This document shows positions 8,843 through 18,191 of a stretch of DNA of 64,000 bases, one piece after another. Source of the DNA: Leptothermofonsia sichuanensis E412. GTDB lineage: Bacteria > Cyanobacteriota > Cyanobacteriia > Leptolyngbyales > Leptolyngbyaceae. The first letter of the stretch is position 1, and every line of letters begins with the position of its first letter. Both the position numbers and the translations under genes were made by a program. The notes under the pieces were generated by a model, which was not told where the DNA came from, ran no database searches, and saw nothing but the letters and a program-made list of their open reading frames with translations. The stretch covers positions 2,046,001 through 2,110,000 of the forward strand of contig NZ_CP072600.1 in assembly GCF_019891175.1 (NCBI RefSeq). The letters run 5' to 3'.

Positions 8843-9907
8843 CTAACGGGGTGCTGGGACTTTTTCCTCCCGCTCCCGCACTCGGTCTTGAATAAAAGAC
8901 TCAACCAGGGCAACATCTTCCCGACTGCCGATGATTAAAGGAGTGCGGGCATGGAGTTTATCGGGGATCGCATCTAAAATCGCCTGGGTTCCAGTACTGG
9001 CACGTCCACCTGCCTGCTCAATCAAGAAAGCCAGTGGCGCAGTTTCATAAAGCAGGCGTAGTTTACCTTCTGGTTTTTTCAAGGTACCGGGATAAAGGAA
9101 CACGCCCCCCTGGTACAGGATGCGATGGATATCACCAACCAGCGCACCACTGTATCGAGCCGTGTAACCCTCATGGCGGTGAACATAGCGGATGTAATCG
9201 CGAATGGATTCATCCCACTGCCAGAAGTTTCCTTCGTTGACGCTGTAGATTGGTCCATGTTCAGGTATCTGAACGTTTTCATCGGAGAGAATAAACTCAC
9301 CCAGACTGGGGTCGAGGGTAAACGCATGGACTCCTCGACCGATGGAGTAGACCAGCATGGTGCTGGGACCGTAAAGGATGTACCCTGCTGCAATTTGCTT
9401 GCGACCACTTTGTAGCAGATCACGGGCAGTACCATCCGTATCTTCCCCTTCCTGCTGGCGGATAGAAAAGATAGACCCCACATTGATGTTGATATCTACA
9501 TTGGAGGAGCCATCGATCGGATCGTAGAGCAGGGTGTAGCGTCCAATGGGGCAGTTCTCAGGGATGTAGTAGGGCTTTTCCATTTCTTCGGAAGCAAGGC
9601 GGCAAACTAAACCACTTTGCTTGAAGACAGAAATAAAGACCTCATTGGCGTATATGTCCATTTTTTTAACGGACTCGCCCTGGACATTGGTTTCGCCAGT
9701 AAATCCCAATGCCCCTTCCATGAGTCCAGCACGGCTGAGGCGGCGAGAAATTAATTTGCCTGCCAGAGCAATCCGGTTCATCAGAGCGCTCAGGTCCTGG
9801 GCGTCTGGACCAAAGTTTTGCAACTGCTGGAGTACATGCCGGGACAGCGTTGTACAGTCCCGATCAAGCGTAAACTCGTGATCTAAAGGTTGGTAGGCAT
9901 CAACCAT
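8843..9907 (-). CDS. fbp: Fructose-1,6-bisphosphatase class 1
   Basis: Hydrolyses fructose 1,6-bisphosphate to fructose 6-phosphate, feeding gluconeogenesis and sugar-phosphate cycling. The 354 residues include the metal and substrate signature DPIDGSSN at 129-136, [14 protein letters not shown] (about 71-84), the GKLRLLYE active-site segment and EQAGGRAS. It is the first gene of fbp-tal-zwf-opcA, with GGGGAGG about 10 bases before the ATG. In some cyanobacteria this cluster is under NtcA control, but I found no clear GTA-N8-TAC site in the 167-bp upstream gap. Confidence 0.96.
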   Translation of the reverse strand: MVDAYQPLDHEFTLDRDCTTLSRHVLQQLQNFGPDAQDLSALMNRIALAGKLISRRLSRAGLMEGALGFTGETNVQGESVKKMDIYANEVFISVFKQSGLVCRLASEEMEKPYYIPENCPIGRYTLLYDPIDGSSNVDININVGSIFSIRQQEGEDTDGTARDLLQSGRKQIAAGYILYGPSTMLVYSIGRGVHAFTLDPSLGEFILSDENVQIPEHGPIYSVNEGNFWQWDESIRDYIRYVHRHEGYTARYSGALVGDIHRILYQGGVFLYPGTLKKPEGKLRLLYETAPLAFLIEQAGGRASTGTQAILDAIPDKLHARTPLIIGSREDVALVESFIQDRVREREEKVPAPR

Positions 9908-10074
9908 TGCTTTATCCTCCCCGTTGGTATAGGGCTTTCCTGCTTGATTCCAGGTTACTGATGCCTGAATTAGCTACTTCCTATCTTAGGGAGGCAATTT
10001 AGAAATGGAGCTTAACTTTAGGTGAACTAAAGAAACAGAAACCTTTCTTGCTTTATCGCCCCTCCAGCCGTTTT

Positions 10075-10833
10075 TTATAACCCTGTAATCATGATGGGGG
10101 AACCCCTGTGCTTCTGAGGTTCACGGGCGTCTTCAACCGTAATCGCAACCTTTGTGACCAGTTCCTGGGAGCGGAAAGCTCTGGGGACTGCAATCACCTG
10201 AGAAAAATTTCCCTGTTCATCTACCTGGAACACTTCTGTCAAAATGGCAGACTTTTCATCGGTGGTGAAAGGGGCATTGGGTTTGAGCACCGTCCAGAGG
10301 GCATAGACCTTACCCGGTGAAAGGGGTGGCAGATTTTTCACTTCTAACCGGGCTTTTAATATGTTTGGATCAACCTCCACGATCGCCGACGCATCGCTGT
10401 TCCCTCTGGTGGCTGCCAGGGCATAGCTAAGTGTGGCATACTTCTGAGTTTCAATCCGGGCAGTCTTCACTGCCTGCCAGAGGCGATAGTTATTGACTCC
10501 CAGAGCAATGATAATGACAGCGGCGGCCACTTCCAGCAGACTGCGCCACGGCAGTTTTCTCTGCCCTGCCGGGCGAACCATTGGTGTCCCGTTGGGAACT
10601 TCGGCCTGAACCTGGTTCAGAATGGCTGATCGCAGATGTTCCGGTGGGGCAACCTCTGGCGGTGCATAGGCTGCTTCCAGTGCCCGCTGCATCTGGGTAA
10701 CTTCGGCAGCGATCGCCGGGTTTTCTGCCACAAGGTGCTCAAATTCTGCTGCCTCCTCTGGACTCAGATCTCCGAGGACGTATCCTGCCACCAATAGCTG
10801 TAACTCTTCCGAGGGCATCGACATAGCCATCAC
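10075..10833 (-). CDS. Anti-sigma factor, membrane-anchored (RskA-like)
   Basis: Probably holds the ECF sigma factor encoded 5 bases upstream in an inactive complex at the membrane. Residues 1-75 are a helical cytoplasmic domain (LQLLVAGYVLGDLSPEEAAEF, then VAPPEHLRSAIL) typical of anti-sigma domains. A single membrane helix spans about 97-118 (SLLEVAAAVIIIALGVNNY). The C-terminal part resembles the RskA extracytoplasmic domain (LEVKNLPPLSPGKVYALW, VAITVEDAREP). No Cys-rich zinc motif is present, so it is not a ZAS-type redox sensor. What triggers release of the sigma factor cannot be read from the sequence. Confidence 0.88.
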   Translation of the reverse strand: MMAMSMPSEELQLLVAGYVLGDLSPEEAAEFEHLVAENPAIAAEVTQMQRALEAAYAPPEVAPPEHLRSAILNQVQAEVPNGTPMVRPAGQRKLPWRSLLEVAAAVIIIALGVNNYRLWQAVKTARIETQKYATLSYALAATRGNSDASAIVEVDPNILKARLEVKNLPPLSPGKVYALWTVLKPNAPFTTDEKSAILTEVFQVDEQGNFSQVIAVPRAFRSQELVTKVAITVEDAREPQKHRGSPIMITGL

Positions 10834-10838
10834 CGTAA

Positions 10839-11438
10839 CTATCCAGTAAAACTTGTAAGGGTTTGGCGCAATTTGAGCAGTCCCCTTCTGGCTCTTGCCT
10901 TTACAGTTCCGAGGGGAATCTCTAATTGTTGGGCAATTTCTGACTGACTCAGCCCGTCGTAATAAGCCAGTTTCAGAATTTGTTGCTGACTATCCGATAA
11001 TTGAGCCAGTGCCGCCTGCACTTCCTGAGACTGTTCTGTTTCAGCCGCGTACTCCAGGGGGGTAGGAGATGAAATAGTGTGAGATTCACCGGGCATCCAG
11101 CGATTGAGCCGTTCGCGGGCACTGAGGCGCGATCGCAGTCGATCAATTGCCCGCGATCGGGTCAAAACCGCCAGGTAGGTTCTCAGGCTGCCGCGCTTCG
11201 GATCATAAGAACACCCTCTGGCGATGGTGAGAAAAATATCCTGGGTCAGGTCCTCGGCTTCCTGGGAATTGCCAAGTGCTTTGAGTGCTAACCCATACAC
11301 CAACCCGGCATGGCGATCGTAGATAAGACCAAGCGCGCTGGTTTGACCATGCCTCAATGCAACCAATAAATCTGCATCTGTCTGGTCAGGTTGTGGAGCG
11401 TTTTGATTGCCTGATGGCTCAGAATGCATCATGCACAC
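10839..11438 (-). CDS. ECF-type RNA polymerase sigma factor
   Basis: Directs RNA polymerase to a stress or envelope regulon. The 199 residues show sigma region 2 (LIYDRHAGLVYGLALKAL, NSQEAEDLTQDIFL, TRSRAIDRLRSRL) and region 4 (LSDSQQQILKLAYYDGLSQ, SEIAQQLEIPLGTVKARARR). There is no region 1 or 3, as expected for the ECF group. It is first in a two-gene operon with its anti-sigma factor, so it may autoregulate. The start is one of several close Met codons (11438, 11432, 11429). Confidence 0.92.
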   Translation of the reverse strand: MCMMHSEPSGNQNAPQPDQTDADLLVALRHGQTSALGLIYDRHAGLVYGLALKALGNSQEAEDLTQDIFLTIARGCSYDPKRGSLRTYLAVLTRSRAIDRLRSRLSARERLNRWMPGESHTISSPTPLEYAAETEQSQEVQAALAQLSDSQQQILKLAYYDGLSQSEIAQQLEIPLGTVKARARRGLLKLRQTLTSFTG

Positions 11439-11492
11439 ATACCGAGAACAGTTTGCAAACGTGAAGACTTAGATTAGACTCACCCCTAAAGG

Positions 11493-11557
11493 TTATGGAT
11501 TCAATAAACCGAAAGACTTAGGACTTTACTACAGAGGCACAGAGAACATAGAGGATG
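11493..11557 (-). repeat. CTCTGTG dispersed repeat, reverse copy
   Basis: On the minus strand it reads CTCTGTGCCTCTGTAGTAAA, then TCGGTTTATTGAATCC. It matches the copies at 4421-4485 and 41642-41705. Confidence 0.7.
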
Positions 11558-11794
11558 TTTCTGGTGATTGTGGTGTCTTAATACTTCCGTTTCAGCAAGA
11601 CATCTCATATTAATCCACTATGAATCCACAGTCTTTACTCTTATACGGATGATTGAATTCTTTGGATGCCTGCTTTGACAGGCAACAGCAGATTGCCAGA
11701 GGAAGAAGTGTCGCCCTAACCTTAGGGATTGAGGGGTCAGCGAGTAAACCCTGTCCCAGGAATACTCGTGGGCAAGCAGCTTTTTGAAAAGAAA

Positions 11795-11879
11795 TATAGC
11801 AGGGGACAGGGAAAGAAGGATGACAAAGATCAGGTTTTGGAGGTTCTAGGTTGTCCTGACCTGAATGGCTCCTGCTATA
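11795..11879 (+). repeat. MITE-like element, family 2 (TATAGCAGG ends)
   Basis: An 85-bp element with perfect 9-bp terminal inverted repeats TATAGCAGG/CCTGCTATA and internal GATCAGGTTTT and TTCTAGGTTGTCCTGACCTG. A diverged copy is at 56224-56327, a right-end fragment at 62171-62200, and left-end fragments at 13946, 18175 and 58291. Confidence 0.7.
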
Positions 11880-11936
11880 AAGAGAATCCGTCTACTTATG
11901 GGATAAATGGCACTGAATTCAGCCAGGTGCTCGCCC

Positions 11937-11969
11937 AGATCTCCAACTTCTTCGAGAAGTTGGAGATCT
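11937..11969 (+). repeat. 33-bp hairpin repeat, copy 1
   Basis: A 15-bp perfect stem AGATCTCCAACTTCT/AGAAGTTGGAGATCT closed by a 3-base loop. An exact reverse-complement copy is at 50209-50241. Only TT follows the stem, so termination is uncertain. Confidence 0.85.
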
Positions 11970-12107
11970 TTAGCCGCTTTAATCCACGATCCTTAATTGG
12001 CGATCGCTGGTGGGTAGTTAATTCAACTATCGCCAGTCCTCTGGCTTAAACATTCTCCAGCGTTCAATGGAGATCGCTCGTTTTCTGAAGTTCTCTCCCA
12101 ATCTGTT

Positions 12108-13886
12108 ATGACTTTTCTGCCTCTGACTAAACATTTTTCAATCACGCTGATTCTTTGTAGCCTGTCGGTTCTATTACCGCTGAACCAGAGATCCCAGGCA
12201 ACCTTCCCCGATCGCGGCAAACGAGGAATGGTCACTTCTGCCCATCCGGCTGCCAGTGAAGCCGGGTTGACTATTTTGCAAAAAGGTGGCAACGCCATTG
12301 ATGCGGCGGTGGCGACCGCCCTGGGAATTTCGGTAGTTGAGCCGTTTTCTGCTGGCATTGGTGGAGGTGGCTTTCTGTTGCTGCGAGTGGGCAAAACTGG
12401 AGAAATTCGGGCACTGGACTTTCGAGAGCGGGCACCGTTAAAAGCCACCCCAGATCTTTATCTGGATGCCCAGGGAAAGGTCCGCCCAAATGCCAGCGTG
12501 GATGGTTATCTGGCTGTCGCAGTGCCGGGAACGATCGCCGGCCTGTATGAGGTGCACCAGCACTATGGCAACCTTGCCTGGCAGGAAGTGGTGGCTCCAT
12601 CGATCCGACTGGCAAAGGAAGGAATTCCGGTGAGCACCCGATTATCCACAGCGATCGCCCGCCAGAAAACCCTGCGGCAAAATCGGGCTGCCCGTCAAAT
12701 CTTTACCCGCAATGGGCATCCACTACAACCAGGGGAACTCCTGGTACAGAAGGATTTAGCTCAAACGCTCCAGGCAGTTGCCCAAAACCCCCAAAGTTTT
12801 TATACCGGCACCGTGGGAGCTGCGATCGCCCGCGACATGGCAACCAATGGCGGGTTGATTACCCTGGAAGATCTGAAACGCTATCGCCCGATCTGGCGTG
12901 AGCCAGTTTGTGGCAGTTTTCGGATCTACCAGATCTGTTCCATGCCCCCCCCGTCTTCGGGGGGAGTGCACCTGCTCCAGATGCTGAACCTGATTGGAGA
13001 CATGGACCTGAAACGAATGGGCTGGCATCATCCAGATGCCCTGCACTGGATCGTAGAAGGGATGAAAATTGCCTATGCCGATCGCGCGACCCACCTGGGG
13101 GATCCTGATTTTGTGCAGGTTCCCGTTAAAGCCCTGATCAGCCCTGCCTATGCCCAATTACGTCGCCAGGAAATTCATCCCCAGAAAGCTCGTCCTGCCA
13201 GTCTCGTCAAGCCAGGAGATCCAGCATTACTGCAAACACTGTCCAACGGGAGAATTGGCACAAAGTTCACCGCTTCTATGCGCTCTCAGGGGGGAACCAG
13301 GGTGTCTGCCGATACCAGCCATCTGAATGTGGTGGATGCTGCTGGTAATGCGGTTAGCCTCACGTTTACGGTTAATTTGGGATTTGGGGCAGGGGTGGTA
13401 GTGCCCGGCACCGGCATTGTGCTGAACAATGAGATGGATGATTTTGTGGTGGCCCCCGGTGTGCCCAATGCGTTTGGGTTGGTCGGCGGGGATGCAAATG
13501 CCATTGCCCCTGGCAAAACCCCCCTCTCCAGCATGACCCCCACGATTGTGACCGAGGGCGACAATTTGCGCCTGGTGGTGGGCGCTCCCGGTGGCAGCAC
13601 AATTATCACCACTGTGCTCCAGGTGATCTTGAATGTGCTGGTCTACGAAATGGATATAAGAAGAGCGATCGCGGCTCCCCGCTTGCATCATCAGTGGTTG
13701 CCGGACCGTCTGCGGATGGAGCAGTGGGGGTTTGATCGACTAACTCTGGCGGATCTTCGGCGTCGAGGGCACCTGATTCAAGAAGGGGGAACCTGGGGCA
13801 ACGCAAATGGGATTAACCGCACACCTGATGGCTGGTTGGAGGGAGCTGCTGACCCACGCGGCGAAGGTTCAGCCTATGGATTTTGA
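12108..13886 (+). CDS. ggt: Gamma-glutamyltransferase
   Basis: Cleaves or transfers the gamma-glutamyl group of glutathione; an N-terminal nucleophile hydrolase that self-cleaves into two subunits. A hydrophobic N-terminus (ITLILCSLSVLLPL, about residues 11-24) suggests export to the periplasm. Family motifs are GMVTSAHPAASEAG, GGNAIDAAVATALG, EPFSAGIGGGGF and SVDGYLAVAVPGT. The expected self-cleavage site and catalytic threonine is Thr403 in DTSHLNVVD, followed by GAGVVVPGTGIVLNNEMDDF. At 592 residues it is full length. It is monocistronic and convergent with the 76-residue hypothetical gene. Confidence 0.95.
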   Translation: MTFLPLTKHFSITLILCSLSVLLPLNQRSQATFPDRGKRGMVTSAHPAASEAGLTILQKGGNAIDAAVATALGISVVEPFSAGIGGGGFLLLRVGKTGEIRALDFRERAPLKATPDLYLDAQGKVRPNASVDGYLAVAVPGTIAGLYEVHQHYGNLAWQEVVAPSIRLAKEGIPVSTRLSTAIARQKTLRQNRAARQIFTRNGHPLQPGELLVQKDLAQTLQAVAQNPQSFYTGTVGAAIARDMATNGGLITLEDLKRYRPIWREPVCGSFRIYQICSMPPPSSGGVHLLQMLNLIGDMDLKRMGWHHPDALHWIVEGMKIAYADRATHLGDPDFVQVPVKALISPAYAQLRRQEIHPQKARPASLVKPGDPALLQTLSNGRIGTKFTASMRSQGGTRVSADTSHLNVVDAAGNAVSLTFTVNLGFGAGVVVPGTGIVLNNEMDDFVVAPGVPNAFGLVGGDANAIAPGKTPLSSMTPTIVTEGDNLRLVVGAPGGSTIITTVLQVILNVLVYEMDIRRAIAAPRLHHQWLPDRLRMEQWGFDRLTLADLRRRGHLIQEGGTWGNANGINRTPDGWLEGAADPRGEGSAYGF

Positions 13887-13892
13887 TCCCTG

Positions 13893-13980
13893 ATTGGGGG
13901 ACTGAATAGCCGGATGAGTTGAAACTCGTCAATTCATTCAACTTCTATAGCAGGGGACAGGGGACAGGAGAGAGCCTGAC
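13893..13980. repeat. Composite of family 1 and family 2 repeat fragments
   Basis: An AATTCATTCAACTT segment with ACTGAATAGC resembles the family 1 palindrome (reverse orientation). It is directly followed by TATAGCAGGGGACAGGGG, the left end of family 2. The two families also adjoin at 62098-62200. Confidence 0.5.
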
Positions 13981-14009
13981 GGCAAGGGAATGTCCCCATT
14001 TCTGTTCTG

Positions 14010-14240
14010 TCAATCGACTTTCAGTAAACCTCGATGCAGGCGATCGAACACCTGGTTGATGAGCATTTGTTCTTCTGCATTCAGGTTGGGCATTGACAAA
14101 AACAATCGCTGATCGGCACGGGTGATTCTACGAGAGGCAAAAATTCGATCAACGGCTTCCATGAAGCAGGCGGAAGGAGTTTGGGGGGCTTGCATTGGTT
14201 TTAAGGGAAACTCAACTGTTATCAGTATGCGGCTATTCAC
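14010..14240 (-). CDS. Small hypothetical protein, 76 residues
   Basis: I cannot name the family, though small cyanobacterial proteins with a similar pattern (RITRADQ, then EEQMLINQVFDRLHRGLLKV) are familiar to me. The C-terminal 50 residues look compact and helical. The furthest start is a GTG at 14238-14240 without a convincing ribosome binding site; an ATG at 14195 would give 61 residues and fits the conserved part better. No signal peptide or membrane segment. It sits between ggt and the STAND gene. Confidence 0.6.
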   Translation of the reverse strand: MNSRILITVEFPLKPMQAPQTPSACFMEAVDRIFASRRITRADQRLFLSMPNLNAEEQMLINQVFDRLHRGLLKVD

Positions 14241-14319
14241 TCCACTGGCAGGTGATGGCAGGGGTGGCTTGATGTGACAATTCCAGCCCTTCTCTGTGAT
14301 CTGAAGCCTGATCGCCGGG

Positions 14320-17300
14320 TTACAGGCGGAGTGGGTTTTCGAACGCTCCCAAAGCTTTGAGGCTCGCTCTTTGAGCTTCGCTGATACCTGTGGTTCCGGT
14401 GATGTTAGTTTCCTGGTAAGGTCTGGGTCCTCTCAAAATTTTGAGGCATTCACGGGTAGAAATATCCCAAAAGCGAATCGTTTCATCTTCACTACCACTG
14501 ATCAAAACAGGTTGTAGCGAAGGGGGAGAGGAGGAAGAGGACCCATGGATCCAGCCGAAAGTGAGAGACCAGATGTGGCTGGTGTGTCCCTCCAGGGAAG
14601 TCAGTAGTTCTCCGGTGCGGCTATCCCAGAGTTTAATGATCGAGTCTTCGCCACCACTGGCAATTACTGTGCCGTCTGGACTGAAGGCAACCGTCTGGAC
14701 ACGGGTATGGTGCCCATGCAGGACATGTAAGCACCTGCCGGTAGACACCTCCCAGATCCTGACGGTGCGATCGCGGCTGGCACTGGCAAGTAGATGACCA
14801 TCGGGGCTGAAGGTTAAATCCCAGATTCGTTCTGTATGGCCATCAAACTCCTGAATCTGTTTGCCTGACTTGGGTTCCCAGAGCTGAATTACCGGGTTAT
14901 CTCCGGCGCTGGCAAGGATTTGACCATCGGGGCTGAAAGCCGTTGAGAAAACCCGCCCTGTAGATCCCTGTAAAACCTTGAGGCATTCTCCAGTGGCAAC
15001 GTCCCACAGTCGGACAGTACAGTCAAAACTGCCACTGGCAAGGGTAAAACCATCCGGACTGAACTGGACTGAGCAAATCCAGTGGGTATGCCCTTTCAGC
15101 ACCTGAAGGCAATGACCACTGGAAACATCCCATAACCGGATGGTGTGGTCAAACCCACCGCTGGCAAGCATCGCAGTTGTTTTCTTCGATGGCGGGATTG
15201 GGGAGAAAGCGACCGCCAGAATCCAGTTGGTATGTCCATGCAGAGTTTTCAGGCACTCGCCAGAGTCAATCTGCCATAGTCTGATGAGGTTATTGGAGCT
15301 ACTGCTTGCCAGAATAAGGGGGAAAGCACAGGTTGCCGGTTGCTGGCTGAAGTGCTCTTGCGGGGGAGCGCTCTGGGATTTTCCTGCCGATGATAGGGAT
15401 GCGTTACCTGCCAGGATGGGGTTCTGCAATGCCTGAGAGGGTGGCACAGCAACTGCCAGAATGGCATCACTGTATCCCCTCAGAGTTGTTAAGCACTGGC
15501 CAGTGCGGATGTCCCAGAGCTTGATTTGCTGATCCAGACTACCGCTGGCGAGGAGGTGGTGGTGGGAGCAGGCGATCGCCCAAACATCATTGGTATGTCC
15601 CCGCAGAATCCGGATGCACTCTCCAGTGCGGCTATCCCAGAGGCGCAGTGTGTAATCTTCGCTGCCGCTGGCAATCCTGTATCCATCGGGACTGTAGACT
15701 ACAGAACGGATGCAGGCAGTGTGTCCCTCCAGTTGTTTCAGGCAGCTCCCATCAGCCAGTCGCCACAGTTTGACGTGACCATTCGCTCCCCCCGTAGCAA
15801 CGCTCTGACCGTCAGGGCTGACGGCGATCGCCCAAACTCCCTGGCTCTGGGCATTGAACGTTTGCAGACATTCACCCGTGTGGGCATTCCAGACCCTGAC
15901 CCAATCGTCCCCACAGCCACTGACCAGAATTGATGAGTTCATACCTGGTTTGCCCGCCTGTAAAGCTGGTTTCGGTCCAGGCACAAAGGCAAGTCCCCGC
16001 ACCCAGTTGTGGTGCCCCGTTAGCGTCCGCAGGCATTTCCCGGTCGTCGGTTCCCAAAGTTTGACCGTGCCATCAGCGCCACTACTTGCCAGCAGGGTGC
16101 CGTCCGAGTTAAACACAACCGCCAATGTCCAATCACAATGATCCTCCAGGGTTTGCAGACATTGCCCGGTTTCGGTATCCCAGAGTCGGATACGGGCATC
16201 TTCGCTACTACTTGCCAGGATTTTGCCGTCAGGGCTGAGGGCAACACAGCTACACCAACTGACTCTGCTGCGAAACTTAAGCTGGTGTTCGCCATCGGCA
16301 ATCTGCCACAGATAGATGCCACTCATGTCAGTAGCTGCCAGAAGCCTGCCATCCTGGCTCAGATCAACGGCCCAGACATTGCCCAGGGTTTCTGTAAACA
16401 CGGATTTAGCCAGATCGGCATGGGCAAAATTCACCCTGTACAGAGGCACCCCCTGAAGATAAGCCTGCCATACCACCAGATTTGAGAAGTCTGAGCCAGT
16501 CAGGTCGATGTCCAGATAATGCATCAAATTGAGCAGATTGCCAGCCGCATATCCAGGGATATGGGCAAACTCTGTCCGTAATTTCTGAAGCAGTTGCCTG
16601 AGTTTGAGTTCCACAGCTCTGGGGGTATGGAACTGTTCACGGAGGCGATCGCCAATGCGTTGCAAACTAATCCGTACCTGACTTTCTCGGATATAGCTTT
16701 TGGTCTGTGCCTTGATAAAGGCATGGCTCATCAGCAAATGGATATCGTCCGCGCAAATTTCCTGGCAGACCTGCTCCACAAATACCTCAATCATGTACTC
16801 CATAACCACAGGTTGTTGGGTAAACCCATGGGGGCTAAGCTCAATTACAAACCGTCGTCCCAGGGATTGGAGAACTTCGGGTAACTGGCGCTTGAGCGAT
16901 GGAGACAGGATGTCATCTCGCAGTTCGGACAGGGAAACCACTTCCCGGTTGATGGCCAGCCAGTACATCACGTCTTTTTCTGCCTCAGACAGGCGATCCA
17001 ACTGACGATGCAGCAGGTCACGAATGTCATCAAAGACCAGGGCACCCTGGCTCACAGAATCCAGAAACCGGGAGATGTTGCTGCTGAACAAGTCCTTGAT
17101 CACTGAAGCCACCATCTTGAGGGCAAGGGGATTGCCCGCATAGTGATCAATCAGGCATTCCCACTCTACAGCTGAGGCAGAAAAGTGCCCTCGAATTTTG
17201 AACAGTTCCTGACCATCCTGACTGGTCAATCCTTGCAGATGAAATGACCGAACGGGTGTCTGCTCTCCTTTCTGAATAGCCACTTCCATCGGCTCTTCCC

Positions 17301-18093
17301 GACTGGTTAGCACCAGGCAACTCTGGTGAGGCACTTCTCCCAGTCGCTTCAGAAGTTCACCATAATCTTCATAACCCTGACGGTAATGGCCGGCAGAATG
17401 ACTATTTCCTGGAGAAGACATGCCATTTTGCAAGATCATTTCGGCATTGTCCAGGATTAGTAAGCAGCGACGCTGCTTCAAATACTCCATCAACTGAGAC
17501 AACTTCCCATCGATCGCCTCAGGGATCTCAGCACCCGCTCCATTGGCAAAAAATTGGAGCAGACTGGTCAATAGCTCTTTCAGGGGTGGAGCATTTCGCA
17601 GCGATCGCCAGATCAGCCAGTCAAACTCTTCCTGCACCTGGTGGGCCAGTTTAACGGACAGCGTGGTTTTGCCAATGCCGCCCGTGCCCAGGAGGGCAAT
17701 CAGCCGGCAACGGTCATGCACAATCCACCGGGACAAGGTTGCCAGTTCTTCTGTACGGCCAAAAAAGGTTGAAACATCCACCGCTTCACCCCAGTCCCGG
17801 TGTTTGGTGTCTGGAGCAGGGGAAAAAGGACCGCCAGGACGATGACGCACCCACCGCCCAATCACCGCCTTAAAATTTTGTCGAGTCACCCGTTCGGCAA
17901 AAGCATCCGACAACAACCGCCACATCTGGGCACCCACTGCACGAATATACTCAGTCGTGAAATTCCAGTCTTCTGCAATTTCAGGATAGGTTTTGCCTGC
18001 CCAGGCCTGACGAAATACCAGCTCTTGAGTGTCGTTCAACCGTACAGGTTGCAAAACCTCATCAATAACTGTCAGGGCTTCTTCAAGTGTCAT
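14320..18093 (-). CDS. NB-ARC/WD40 STAND protein (vMAP-type HTH, ATPase, 14 WD repeats)
   Basis: A 1257-residue signal-transduction ATPase. Residues 1-85 resemble the vMAP N-terminal helix-turn-helix (LNDTQELVFRQAWAGKTYPE). The NB-ARC ATPase has Walker A GTGGIGKTT (136-144), Walker B LLILDN (211-216) and LVLTSREEP. A helical and pentapeptide-like linker follows (IDLTGSDF, VNFAHADLAKSVF), then 14 WD repeats, enough for two seven-bladed propellers, many ending in GH and RLWD or KLWD. Blades 4, 8, 9 and 14 carry long Ser/Pro-rich insertions. Such STAND proteins act as ligand-triggered oligomers; some relatives defend against phage. No effector domain other than the HTH region is visible. Confidence 0.9.
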   Translation of the reverse strand: MTLEEALTVIDEVLQPVRLNDTQELVFRQAWAGKTYPEIAEDWNFTTEYIRAVGAQMWRLLSDAFAERVTRQNFKAVIGRWVRHRPGGPFSPAPDTKHRDWGEAVDVSTFFGRTEELATLSRWIVHDRCRLIALLGTGGIGKTTLSVKLAHQVQEEFDWLIWRSLRNAPPLKELLTSLLQFFANGAGAEIPEAIDGKLSQLMEYLKQRRCLLILDNAEMILQNGMSSPGNSHSAGHYRQGYEDYGELLKRLGEVPHQSCLVLTSREEPMEVAIQKGEQTPVRSFHLQGLTSQDGQELFKIRGHFSASAVEWECLIDHYAGNPLALKMVASVIKDLFSSNISRFLDSVSQGALVFDDIRDLLHRQLDRLSEAEKDVMYWLAINREVVSLSELRDDILSPSLKRQLPEVLQSLGRRFVIELSPHGFTQQPVVMEYMIEVFVEQVCQEICADDIHLLMSHAFIKAQTKSYIRESQVRISLQRIGDRLREQFHTPRAVELKLRQLLQKLRTEFAHIPGYAAGNLLNLMHYLDIDLTGSDFSNLVVWQAYLQGVPLYRVNFAHADLAKSVFTETLGNVWAVDLSQDGRLLAATDMSGIYLWQIADGEHQLKFRSRVSWCSCVALSPDGKILASSSEDARIRLWDTETGQCLQTLEDHCDWTLAVVFNSDGTLLASSGADGTVKLWEPTTGKCLRTLTGHHNWVRGLAFVPGPKPALQAGKPGMNSSILVSGCGDDWVRVWNAHTGECLQTFNAQSQGVWAIAVSPDGQSVATGGANGHVKLWRLADGSCLKQLEGHTACIRSVVYSPDGYRIASGSEDYTLRLWDSRTGECIRILRGHTNDVWAIACSHHHLLASGSLDQQIKLWDIRTGQCLTTLRGYSDAILAVAVPPSQALQNPILAGNASLSSAGKSQSAPPQEHFSQQPATCAFPLILASSSSNNLIRLWQIDSGECLKTLHGHTNWILAVAFSPIPPSKKTTAMLASGGFDHTIRLWDVSSGHCLQVLKGHTHWICSVQFSPDGFTLASGSFDCTVRLWDVATGECLKVLQGSTGRVFSTAFSPDGQILASAGDNPVIQLWEPKSGKQIQEFDGHTERIWDLTFSPDGHLLASASRDRTVRIWEVSTGRCLHVLHGHHTRVQTVAFSPDGTVIASGGEDSIIKLWDSRTGELLTSLEGHTSHIWSLTFGWIHGSSSSSPPSLQPVLISGSEDETIRFWDISTRECLKILRGPRPYQETNITGTTGISEAQRASLKALGAFENPLRL

Positions 18094-18191
18094 CTTCAGA
18101 GCACATACATATATGCACCATACTCTAATTAAACGAAAGGTTATTCGTCAGTTAGCTCACCCATTTTGATGAGGTATGGCAGGAGACAGGG

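Larger units (their letters stand above)
11439..12107. other. Repeat-rich spacer between sigma factor gene and ggt
   Basis: A 669-bp spacer between divergent genes. It contains three dispersed repeats (11493-11557, 11795-11879, 11937-11969). An open frame at 11729-12049 is built largely from these and is not credible as a gene. Promoters for both flanking genes should lie here. Confidence 0.6.

Noticed and set aside
11283-11291. GAGTGCTAA, half of a CIRCE element
   Set aside because: Inside the sigma-factor coding sequence and without the TTAGCACTC partner at 9 bases.
11729-12049. 106-codon open frame in the sigma-ggt spacer
   Set aside because: It is built from two dispersed repeats (11795-11879, 11937-11969) and has no protein-like pattern.
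13227-13691. 154-codon antisense open frame in ggt, and similar long antisense frames in the STAND, thrS and treY genes
   Set aside because: Shadow frames of GC-rich coding DNA; the sense frames carry clear family motifs.
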